Of a stretch of DNA of 13,681 nucleotides, positions 7,124 to 13,681 are shown one piece after another. This DNA comes from an uncultured Alphaproteobacteria bacterium. Lineage in GTDB: Bacteria; Pseudomonadota; Alphaproteobacteria; Puniceispirillales; UBA1172. Position 1 is the first letter of the stretch, and every line of letters starts with the position of its first letter. The notes below the pieces were generated by a model. The model saw only the letters and a program-made list of their open reading frames with translations, had not been told where the DNA came from and did not search any database. The translations under genes were made by a program, and so were the position numbers. The stretch covers positions 1 through 13,681 of the forward strand of contig CAJXME010000006.1 of assembly GCA_913056245.1 (NCBI GenBank). Reading direction: 5' to 3'.

Positions 7124-8317
7124 TTAACCTTTCACCGCTTTAACAATTTTCTGTGCCGCATCATCGAGATCATTAGCGGCAATAAGATTGAGGCCGCTTT
7201 CTGAGAGAATAGCCTTGCCTTCATCAACGCGCGTGCCTTCGAGGCGAACCACCAATGGAACGGTCAGTTGCACGTCTTTCGCCGCTTGCACGACGCCTTC
7301 AGCGATCACATCACAACGCATGATGCCGCCAAAGATATTGACCAAAATGCCTTTCACATTGGGGTCAGCGGTGATGATCTTGAATGCTGCTGTTACCTTT
7401 TCTGTGGTCGCACCGCCACCAACATCGAGGAAGTTGGCAGGCTCAGCGCCATAAAGTTTGATGATATCCATGGTCGCCATGGCCAAACCTGCGCCATTGA
7501 CCATACAGCCGATTTCACCGTCAAGGGCGATATAAGCGAGGTCATATTTTGACGCTTCGATTTCTTTTTCATCTTCTTCAGTCAAATCACGCAATTCCAT
7601 GATGTCTGGGTGACGGAAGAGCGCGTTGCCATCGAAAGATACTTTCGCGTCCAAAACTTGAACATCATTTGATTTCGTGACGATCAACGGGTTGATCTCC
7701 AAGAGGCTCATATCTTTGCTGGTGAAGGCTTCATAGAGGTTCTTGAAAAGCGCCATGCCTTGATCGCGGGCGCTGCCGTCGAGTTTCAAAGCGTCGGCCA
7801 AGGTCGCCGCATCCGCATCAGTGCAGCCTTTAGAGGCAACGATCCCGATGGTGGTGATTTTTTCCGGCGTATCATGGGCTACGGTTTCAATATCCATCCC
7901 GCCTTCGGTGGAGACCACAAAACTGACTTTGCTGGTTTCGCGATCCACCAAAATCGAGAGATACAATTCACGGTCGATATTAGCGCCATCTTCGATATAG
8001 AGGCGGTTGACTTGCTTGCCCGCCGCGCCGGTCTGGTTGGTGACAAGGGTCTTGCCGAACATTTCACGAATATTGTCAAGGGCTTCATCGCGCGAGAAAG
8101 AAACGCGGACGCCGCCTTTGGCATCATCGGCCAATTCTTTGAATTTGCCTTTGCCGCGGCCGCCAGCATGGATTTGGCTTTTGACGACCCATACCGGTCC
8201 GGGCAGGGCATCCACCGCGGCTTCGGCTTGATCGAGCGCGGTAATAGCAACGCCATTGGCGACAGGCGCGCCAAAGCCTTTAAGGACTTGTTTGGCCTGA
8301 TACTCATGAATATTCAT
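7124..8317 (-). CDS. sucC: Succinate-CoA ligase, ADP/GDP-forming, beta subunit
   Basis: This is the 397-aa ATP-grasp subunit that binds nucleotide and succinate and pairs with SucD. It opens with [16 protein letters not shown], then [15 protein letters not shown] in the nucleotide-binding region. [52 protein letters not shown] and [10 protein letters not shown] follow in order. The [12 protein letters not shown] form and the length are those of SucC from alphaproteobacteria and mitochondria. The related malate-CoA ligase beta subunit (MtkA) of serine-cycle bacteria reads HAGARGKAG at this place, so I favour succinate as substrate. A strong AGGAGGG site lies about 10 bases before the ATG. It is the first gene of the sucCD pair and is divergent from the gntR-oxc operon across a 435-bp spacer. 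Confidence 0.95.
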   Translation of the reverse strand: MNIHEYQAKQVLKGFGAPVANGVAITALDQAEAAVDALPGPVWVVKSQIHAGGRGKGKFKELADDAKGGVRVSFSRDEALDNIREMFGKTLVTNQTGAAGKQVNRLYIEDGANIDRELYLSILVDRETSKVSFVVSTEGGMDIETVAHDTPEKITTIGIVASKGCTDADAATLADALKLDGSARDQGMALFKNLYEAFTSKDMSLLEINPLIVTKSNDVQVLDAKVSFDGNALFRHPDIMELRDLTEEDEKEIEASKYDLAYIALDGEIGCMVNGAGLAMATMDIIKLYGAEPANFLDVGGGATTEKVTAAFKIITADPNVKGILVNIFGGIMRCDVIAEGVVQAAKDVQLTVPLVVRLEGTRVDEGKAILSESGLNLIAANDLDDAAQKIVKAVKG

Positions 8318-8535
8318 CTGCTGTAACCCTCCTTTGAGTTAAACTGACACCTGCCAGCCCAGACAGTGGCTTGAGTGTTTGTTTGAGATAAAGATATGGT
8401 GGAACGAAATGGATGATAAAACAACATTCACACTATACCCCCTAACTCAAAATTAATAAGCGCTTAGTTTTATTTATACGGTGGAATTTCCTTCAAAATC
8501 GTAGAAAAAGATACCTAAATCTGAACTTATTTTGG

Positions 8536-8551
8536 ATATGGTATACCAGAT
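8536..8551. promoter_or_regulatory. Candidate GntR operator, distal copy
   Basis: ATATGGTATACCAGAT is a 16-base inverted repeat with one mismatched pair; its core TGGTATACCA is a perfect palindrome. The form (TGGTATACCA, T/G-rich left arm) is like FCD-type GntR operators. It shares 12 bases exactly with the copy at 8628, 88 bases away. Confidence 0.6.
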
Positions 8552-8627
8552 GCCAATTCTGTAAAGAAGAATTTTTTTCTGGGATTTTGAAAATAATTTG
8601 GCTTGACCGTTGTTTCTGTAGGTGTAA

Positions 8628-8639
8628 GGTATACCAGAT
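8628..8639. promoter_or_regulatory. Candidate GntR operator, promoter-proximal copy
   Basis: GGTATACCAGAT repeats the distal site exactly, with an 8-bp palindromic core GGTATACC. It lies about 20 bases after TTGACC (8603-8608), so it covers the place where the -10 box and start site of the gntR-oxc operon should be. Binding by the downstream regulator would repress its own operon. Confidence 0.6.
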
Positions 8640-8752
8640 AACGGCAACAATTGAGAGGGTGATTATAAACTCTAATCATAAGCCGAAAATAAAGAAAAGT
8701 GTAGGAAATCAGCCACACACGGATCGTTTGAACAGAAAGATGGGGGCTAAAT

Positions 8753-9499
8753 TTGGTTGATGTTGATCTCAAGCCTGTGGTCATCAATTTCACATTGAAA
8801 GACCATATTTATGAGGTGCTTCGCGATAGCATCCAGGCTTTAGACATCTATGATTCGGAGCAAGACCTTCGCCTTGATGAGCGAAAACTTGCCGAACAAT
8901 TGGGCATCTCCCGCACCCCAATTCGTGAAGCCTTGGCGCGTTTGGCGCAGGATGGTTTGGTTGAAATTCTGCCGCGCAAAGGCGTCTTTATTCACCGCAA
9001 ATCCTTAAAAGAAATTTTAGAAATGGTGGTCACTTGGGCGGCGCTCGAATCGATGGCCGCGCATATGGCGGCACGATTGGCGAGCGATGCTGATTTGGCC
9101 GCTTTGCGCAAATTTGCCATGACCCATAGCGAAACCGCGAAGAAAGCCGAATTAGGCGAATATTCCGACACCAACATCAAATTTCACCAATCCATCCTAG
9201 AATTGTCAGGATGCGAATTATTAAAGACCACAGCCGATGGTCTTTTTATGCATATGAATGCGGTTCGGCGACGCGCCCTTGGTGAAAACAATCGCGTCAG
9301 CCGCTCTGTTGCCGATCATATGGAAATTATTGAAGCGCTGGAGGCGCGTGATTCCGAATTGGCGTCACGGCTTGTGCGTGAACACACCATGCGTTTGCAC
9401 GATCATATTAATGAGCGGTGGACGCGCCTTGAAAACTTAGCAACCCAAAAAAAACTCGATCAAGCGAATCTCAATTTATCGCTTAAGGATGGAAGATAA
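8753..9499 (+). CDS. GntR-family regulator, FadR/FCD subfamily, of the oxalate operon
   Basis: This 248-aa repressor-type protein begins with a winged helix-turn-helix (about residues 17-81): [40 protein letters not shown] is the GntR signature region. The FCD ligand domain (about 90-225) carries the usual metal/ligand residues N141 and H145 (NIKFHQSIL), H189 (ADHMEII) and H211 (REHTMRLH); N141 replaces the more common Asp. Effectors of this subfamily are small carboxylates, so oxalate, formate, glyoxylate or a CoA ester is plausible. The start is TTG at 8753, with GGGGG 6 bases upstream. The nearest in-frame alternative is GTG at 8777, and the ATG at 8740 is out of frame and stops quickly. 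oxc begins 2 bases after its stop, so regulator and enzymes form one transcript. Confidence 0.9.
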   Translation: MVDVDLKPVVINFTLKDHIYEVLRDSIQALDIYDSEQDLRLDERKLAEQLGISRTPIREALARLAQDGLVEILPRKGVFIHRKSLKEILEMVVTWAALESMAAHMAARLASDADLAALRKFAMTHSETAKKAELGEYSDTNIKFHQSILELSGCELLKTTADGLFMHMNAVRRRALGENNRVSRSVADHMEIIEALEARDSELASRLVREHTMRLHDHINERWTRLENLATQKKLDQANLNLSLKDGR

Positions 9500-9501
9500 T
9501 C

Positions 9502-11232
9502 ATGACCCCTAATGAAATGGCAGCAGCCGAAACGCAAAATTTAACCGATGGTTTTCACCTGATTATTGATGCGCTCAAAATGAACGGCATCAACACGATT
9601 TATGGTGTGCCGGGGATTCCGATCACTGATTTAGGCCGCATGGCGCAAGCCGAAGGGATGCGGGTTCTGTCCTTCCGCCATGAACAGCATGCCGGTTACG
9701 CCGCGTCTATCGCGGGTTACCTGACCAAAAAGCCCGGCGTTTGCTTGACTGTTTCTGCCCCCGGCTTTTTGAACGGCCTGACGGCATTGGCCAACGCCAC
9801 CACCAACTGTTTCCCGATGATTTTGATCAGCGGCTCCTCCGAGCGTGAGATCGTTGACTTGCAGCAGGGTGATTACGAAGAAATGGATCAATTGGCGATC
9901 GCAAAGCCTTTGTGTAAGGCGGCGTATCGTATCCTGCATGCCCAAGATATTGGCATCGGTGTTGCGCGCGCCATTCGCGCGGCGGTTTCCGGTCGTCCCG
10001 GCGGTGTTTACCTTGATTTGCCAGCGGCTCTGCTCGGTCAGGTGATGGATGAAATCGAAGGCCAAAAATCGCTTGTTAAAGTCATCGATCCTGCGCCGAA
10101 GATGTTGCCTGCGCCAGAAGCGGTGAACCGTGCGCTTGATGTGCTGAAAGGCGCGAAACGCCCCTTGATCATTCTGGGTAAAGGCGCCGCCTATGCCCAA
10201 GAAGATGAAACGGTCAAAGCCTTTGTGGAAAAATCTGGCGTGCCTTACCTGCCAATGAGCATGGCGAAAGGTCTTTTGCCCGATACCCATCCGCAATCCG
10301 CAGGCGCGGCGCGGTCCTTGGTCTTGAAAGAGGCCGATGTCGTTGTGATGATCGGTGCGCGCCTCAATTGGTTGCTGTCCCACGGGAAGGGCAAGTCATG
10401 GGGTGAGCCGCATAGCAAAAAGTTTATTCAGATTGATATCGAAGCCATGGAAATGGACAGCAATGTTGAGATTGCCGCGCCATTGGTGGGGGATATCGGG
10501 TCTTGCTTGAGCGCCATGCTCGCGGGCATGGGCGACAATTGGAGCAAGCCGCCACAAGACTGGACCGATACCATCACCTCTAAGAAAGAGACCAATCTTG
10601 AAAAGATGGCGGGTCGCTTGATGAGCAACGCCAACCCCATGGATTACCATGGTGCTTTGGGCGCAATGCGTGAAGTGATCAAAGACAACCCTGATGTGAT
10701 TTTGGTCAATGAAGGCGCCAATACTCTCGATTTTGCGCGCAGCATCATCGATATTTACAAGCCGCGCCACCGGATTGATGTGGGCACTTGGGGCATTATG
10801 GGCATCGGTCAGGGTGCGTCGATCGCGGCCGCGGTTGAAACCGGTCAAAACGTCCTTGCTATCGAAGGCGACAGCGCTTTCGGCTTCTCCGGCATGGAGA
10901 TTGAAACCATCTGCCGCTACAACCTGCCGGTTTGTGTGGTGGTCTTTAACAACAACGGCATCTATCGCGGCACGGACGTGAATGAGAATGGGGATGGTGA
11001 TGTTGCGCCGACAGTTTTCGTGAAAAACGCCCGCTATGACCTGATGATGCAAGCCTTTGGTGGCGAAGGGGTAACGGCAACCAATCCTGATGAATTGAGC
11101 CAAGCGGTGCGCGCGGCGATTGCCTCACGCAAGCCAACCCTTGTTAACGCGGTGATTGATGAAGGCGCTGGCACGGAAAGTGGCCGCATCGGCAATCTCA
11201 ACCCACAAAGCGTTGTCTCCAAGAAGAAATAA
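9502..11232 (+). CDS. oxc: Oxalyl-CoA decarboxylase
   Basis: This 576-aa thiamine diphosphate enzyme (EC 4.1.1.8) converts oxalyl-CoA to formyl-CoA and CO2 in the cytosol. It follows the Oxalobacter formigenes enzyme closely along its length. [16 protein letters not shown] (15-30) and [14 protein letters not shown] open the PYR domain. E61 in [12 protein letters not shown] corresponds to the ThDP-activating Glu56. [32 protein letters not shown] and [15 protein letters not shown] follow. In the PP domain, [19 protein letters not shown] starts at residue 456 and NNNGIYRG at 483, forming the metal/ThDP motif. The C-terminal ESGRIGNLN matches the tail that closes over the active site in the known structure. 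A GGA-AG ribosome site overlaps the end of gntR. frc follows after 36 bases. Confidence 0.98.
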   Translation: MTPNEMAAAETQNLTDGFHLIIDALKMNGINTIYGVPGIPITDLGRMAQAEGMRVLSFRHEQHAGYAASIAGYLTKKPGVCLTVSAPGFLNGLTALANATTNCFPMILISGSSEREIVDLQQGDYEEMDQLAIAKPLCKAAYRILHAQDIGIGVARAIRAAVSGRPGGVYLDLPAALLGQVMDEIEGQKSLVKVIDPAPKMLPAPEAVNRALDVLKGAKRPLIILGKGAAYAQEDETVKAFVEKSGVPYLPMSMAKGLLPDTHPQSAGAARSLVLKEADVVVMIGARLNWLLSHGKGKSWGEPHSKKFIQIDIEAMEMDSNVEIAAPLVGDIGSCLSAMLAGMGDNWSKPPQDWTDTITSKKETNLEKMAGRLMSNANPMDYHGALGAMREVIKDNPDVILVNEGANTLDFARSIIDIYKPRHRIDVGTWGIMGIGQGASIAAAVETGQNVLAIEGDSAFGFSGMEIETICRYNLPVCVVVFNNNGIYRGTDVNENGDGDVAPTVFVKNARYDLMMQAFGGEGVTATNPDELSQAVRAAIASRKPTLVNAVIDEGAGTESGRIGNLNPQSVVSKKK

Positions 11233-11268
11233 CCAATTGAGCGTTTAGCCTAGAACAGGATTAGAATT

Positions 11269-12540
11269 ATGAAAGCACTTGATGGAATTAAAGTTCTCGA
11301 TTTCACCCATGTTCAATCAGGGCCAACCTGCACGCAGTTGCTGGCATGGTTTGGCGCGGATGTGATCAAAGTTGAACGCCCCGGCGTTGGCGACGCGACA
11401 CGCCAGCAATTGGTCGATGTCCCCGGCGCCGATTCGCTTTACTTCACCATGCTCAATCACAACAAGCGTTCGATCGAATTGAACTCAAAGAACGAGACCG
11501 GCAAAGCGGTGTTGACGCGTCTGATTGAAGAATGTGATGTCTTGGTGGAAAATTTTGCACCCGGCGCGCTCGATCGCATGGGCTTTTCTTGGGAGCGTAT
11601 TCAGGAAATCAACCCACGCATCATCATGGCGTCGATCAAAGGCTTTGGCCCTGGTAAATATCAAGACTGTAAAGTTTATGAAAACGTCGCTCAATGCGCT
11701 GGCGGTTCAGCGTCGACCACAGGCTTTCTTGATGGCCCGCCCCTCGTGACGGGTGCGCAAATTGGCGATTCCGGCACGGGTCTGCATCTTTGCTTAGGGA
11801 TTGTCACGGCGCTCTTCCAGCGTGAAAAATCAGGCCGCGGTCAGAAGGTTTCAGCCGCGATGCAGGATGCGGTGTTGAACTTGGCGCGGGTCAAAATGCG
11901 CGATCAGCAGCGTCTTGCGGCAGGGCCTTTGAAGGAATATTCGCAATTTGGTGAAGGCATTCCGTTCACCGATGCCACGCCTCGCGCGGGCAACGATTCC
12001 GGTGGTGGTCAGCCAGGCCGCATCTTGAAATGCAAAGGCTGGGAAACCGATCCAAACGCTTACACATATTTCATCATCCAGGCCGCCGTCTGGGAAAAGG
12101 TTTGCGATCTCATCGGTGAGCCAGATTGGAAAACCGCTGATGGCTATAAGTCTCCGCCAGAGCGTCTCGACAAACTCAACCAAATCTTTGAGCGCATCGA
12201 AGAATGGACCATGACCAAAACAAAATTTGAAGTCATGGATGTCTGCAACCCGCTTGATATTCCAGTGGGGCCGATCCTGTCGATGAAAGAAATTGCCGAA
12301 GACGATGGTCTTTACGCCACAGGCACCATGGTCAAAGTCGATCATCCTGAGCGCGGCGAATATCTGTCGGTGGGCTGCCCCATCAAATTATCGGACTCGC
12401 CCGTTGAAGTGGAACGTTCGCCGCTTCTCGGTGAGCATACCGCAGAAATTCTCAGCCAAGTTCTGGGGTATTCGGATGATGAAATTCAAGACATCGTCGC
12501 TTCAGGCGCGGTCGGCGAATTAAAAGCAGCGGCAGAATAA
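11269..12540 (+). CDS. frc: Formyl-CoA:oxalate CoA-transferase (class III)
   Basis: This 423-aa class III CoA-transferase (EC 2.8.3.16) moves CoA from formyl-CoA to oxalate, feeding Oxc. Family landmarks are [25 protein letters not shown] with Q16, [41 protein letters not shown], the catalytic aspartate D167 in IGDSGTG, and [13 protein letters not shown]. Compared from memory with O. formigenes Frc, the Trp48 position is Gln (Q47), as in E. coli YfdW. The glycine loop reads [10 protein letters not shown] instead of NAGGGGQPGW, one glycine short. It resembles YfdW more than the Oxalobacter protein, and succinyl-CoA or acetyl-CoA donors are known for related enzymes. AGGA lies about 9 bases before the ATG. 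The next gene follows after 23 bases. Confidence 0.96.
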   Translation: MKALDGIKVLDFTHVQSGPTCTQLLAWFGADVIKVERPGVGDATRQQLVDVPGADSLYFTMLNHNKRSIELNSKNETGKAVLTRLIEECDVLVENFAPGALDRMGFSWERIQEINPRIIMASIKGFGPGKYQDCKVYENVAQCAGGSASTTGFLDGPPLVTGAQIGDSGTGLHLCLGIVTALFQREKSGRGQKVSAAMQDAVLNLARVKMRDQQRLAAGPLKEYSQFGEGIPFTDATPRAGNDSGGGQPGRILKCKGWETDPNAYTYFIIQAAVWEKVCDLIGEPDWKTADGYKSPPERLDKLNQIFERIEEWTMTKTKFEVMDVCNPLDIPVGPILSMKEIAEDDGLYATGTMVKVDHPERGEYLSVGCPIKLSDSPVEVERSPLLGEHTAEILSQVLGYSDDEIQDIVASGAVGELKAAAE

Positions 12541-12563
12541 AGGGAAGTTTAGGGGGATCAATT

Positions 12564-13478
12564 ATGCGAGTAGTTCTTCACGGTCAGCAGGCTTTCGGCA
12601 AAGCGGTTTTGGAACGCTTGCTGGAACGCGGCGAAGATGTGGTGGCGGTGTGTTGCGCGCCCACCAAAGAAGGCAAACCCGAAGACCCGCTGGCAGAACT
12701 TGCCCGTGAAAAAGGCTTGCCTTTGCATCAACCCGCCTCTTGGAAAACACCGGAAGCGTTGGAATTGATGCAATCCTTCAACGCTGATATTTGCTTGATG
12801 GCTTATGTGTTGCTGTTTGTTCCAGAAGCGGTGCGTGACGCGCCGACCTATGGCACGTTCCAGTATCACCCGTCTCTCTGTCCAGAACATCGCGGCCCGT
12901 CCTCCATCAATTGGCCAATTGCCATGGGTAAAACCCATACCGGGCTGACGATTTTCTGGCCAGATGATGGCCTTGATGAAGGGCCTATTATGTTGCAGAA
13001 AACCTGCCCCATTGGCCCTGATGAAACCCTTGGCGATGTGTATTTCAACAAACTCTTCCCCATGGGCGTCGATGCCATGATGGAAGGCCTTGATATGGTT
13101 AAGGCCGGCGTCATCATCAAACATGATCAACGTCTTGATGACGGCAGTTATGAAGGTTGGTTCAATAAAGATGCCGCGGCATTGGATTGGGCTAAGCCTG
13201 TTGCCGATACGTATAACACGATCCGCGCCGCGAACCCTGCGCCGGGGGCGTGGACGTTGTTGAATGGTGCTGAAGTTAAAATTTATGACGCCGCCCGTGT
13301 GGATGGCGACGGAACACCCGGTGAGGTGGTGGATATCAGTGACGATGGGGTCACCGTTCAAGGGAATGGCGGCCGAATTGTCTTAAAAAGAGTACGACCT
13401 GACGGAAGTGGAAAAATTGCGGCCAGCGAATGGGCGCAATCATGTGGATTAACCATTGGAACAAAATTAGGACAATAA
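12564..13478 (+). CDS. Stand-alone formyltransferase/10-formyl-THF hydrolase domain protein (FDH N-domain type)
   Basis: This 304-aa protein has the fold of methionyl-tRNA formyltransferase, but matches best the N-terminal hydrolase domain of 10-formyltetrahydrofolate dehydrogenase (ALDH1L1). It starts [19 protein letters not shown]. The core is [19 protein letters not shown] (101-119) and [20 protein letters not shown] (127-146). Catalytic H102 and D138 correspond to H106 and D142 of FDH; the Asn of tRNA formyltransferases is Q100 here. A C-terminal beta domain (about 205-300) is present, but the carrier and aldehyde dehydrogenase domains of FDH are missing. AGGGGGA lies upstream of the ATG and fhs follows after 2 bases. 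Known activity of this domain is 10-formyl-THF to formate plus THF. Between frc and fhs, a transfer between formyl-CoA and THF is an attractive alternative, unproven. It is not the housekeeping Fmt, judging by context and motifs. Confidence 0.8.
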   Translation: MRVVLHGQQAFGKAVLERLLERGEDVVAVCCAPTKEGKPEDPLAELAREKGLPLHQPASWKTPEALELMQSFNADICLMAYVLLFVPEAVRDAPTYGTFQYHPSLCPEHRGPSSINWPIAMGKTHTGLTIFWPDDGLDEGPIMLQKTCPIGPDETLGDVYFNKLFPMGVDAMMEGLDMVKAGVIIKHDQRLDDGSYEGWFNKDAAALDWAKPVADTYNTIRAANPAPGAWTLLNGAEVKIYDAARVDGDGTPGEVVDISDDGVTVQGNGGRIVLKRVRPDGSGKIAASEWAQSCGLTIGTKLGQ

Positions 13479-13480
13479 CC

Positions 13481-13681
13481 ATGAGTGTTAAAACAGATAT
13501 CGAGATTGCCCGCGAGGCCAAGAAGAAGCCGATCCAGGAGATTGGTGAGAAATTGGCGATTCCTTACGAGGAGTTGCTGCCTTTTGGTCACGACAAGGCG
13601 AAGGTGAGCCAAGATTTCATCAATTCGGTTCAAGACCGCGAGAACGGCAAGCTGATTTTGGTGACGGCGATCAACCCCACG
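13481..13681 (+). CDS. fhs: Formate-tetrahydrofolate ligase, N-terminal part (cut by window end)
   Basis: The first 67 residues of formyl-THF synthetase (formate + ATP + THF to 10-formyl-THF + ADP + Pi; usual length about 555-560 aa) are visible. They include [31 protein letters not shown] and the strand [12 protein letters not shown], which leads directly into the ATP-binding P-loop just outside the window. The start ATG is 2 bases after the upstream stop, so the gene is translationally coupled to the formyltransferase-like gene and belongs to the oxc operon. Fhs would capture the formate released by Frc, or run in reverse to make ATP. Confidence 0.95.
   Translation, partial: MSVKTDIEIAREAKKKPIQEIGEKLAIPYEELLPFGHDKAKVSQDFINSVQDRENGKLILVTAINPT

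Larger units (their letters stand above)
8318..8752. other. Long AT-rich divergent regulatory spacer between sucC and gntR-oxc
   Basis: No convincing gene lies in these 435 bases. The sucC ribosome site sits at the left end. On the minus strand TATAGT (complement of 8432-8437) could be a sucC -10 box, but no good -35 was found. A 10-bp perfect palindrome, TAAGCGCTTA, is at 8457-8466. Two copies of GGTATACCAGAT lie at 8540-8551 and 8628-8639. TTGACC at 8603-8608 is a candidate -35 for the gntR operon, with the second GGTATACC copy over the expected -10 position. Confidence 0.6.

Noticed and set aside
7124..8317. Malate-CoA ligase (mtkA/mtkB) reading of the sucCD pair, given the serine-cycle aminotransferase nearby
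   Set aside because: The [12 protein letters not shown] segment and overall length match SucC; MtkA has a different segment (HAGARGKAG), and no other mtk-cluster gene is present.
8527..8793. 88-codon open frame on the minus strand in the sucC-gntR spacer
   Set aside because: It runs through both operator sites and into the gntR start, has no recognisable motif, and its composition is that of AT-rich noncoding DNA.

Overview
The window is chromosomal DNA of an alphaproteobacterium with moderate GC content. The organism is inferred from the Oxc, Frc, SucCD and ScfR-type protein sequences and from the AT-rich spacers between denser genes. No tRNA, rRNA, CRISPR array, insertion sequence or phage gene was seen. 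The left edge is different: about 130 bases encode a piece of a eukaryotic-type (Spb4/DDX55-like) DEAD-box helicase. It runs abruptly into bacterial sequence, so this end is probably an assembly or cloning chimera, perhaps with DNA of an algal or other eukaryotic partner.

Layout. (1) 1-1040: helicase fragment, a 5'-truncated His-rich protein of unknown function, and a convergent DUF1636 Cys-rich protein. (2) 1039-3784: a serine-glyoxylate aminotransferase gene (- strand) divergent from an ScfR/RamB-type regulator, whose promoter lies inside an inverted repeat. (3) 3803-6114: a zinc-independent quinone oxidoreductase (- strand) divergent from a ketopantoate-reductase-family gene, best read as PanE2-like oxalyl-CoA reductase. 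(4) 6160-8317: a bidirectional terminator and sucCD (- strand). (5) 8318-8752: a long AT-rich regulatory spacer with two GGTATACCAGAT operators. (6) 8753-13681: a tight operon of GntR/FCD regulator, oxc, frc, a stand-alone 10-formyl-THF hydrolase-type formyltransferase and fhs, which is cut by the window edge.

How the genes fit together. The window reads as an oxalate utilisation locus. Frc moves CoA onto oxalate and Oxc decarboxylates oxalyl-CoA to formyl-CoA. The one-carbon unit then meets folate through Fhs and the formyltransferase-like protein. In parallel, the PanE2-like enzyme could reduce oxalyl-CoA to glyoxylate, which the aminotransferase would turn into glycine for assimilation. 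SucCD beside these genes may supply succinyl-CoA as an alternative CoA donor; this is inference.

The most novel element is the FDH-hydrolase-type protein placed between frc and fhs. With Fhs, a plain 10-formyl-THF hydrolase would form a futile cycle. A formyl-CoA:THF formyl transfer, with Fhs running in reverse to make ATP, would be a previously undescribed energy-conserving route. The sequence suggests this but does not prove it.
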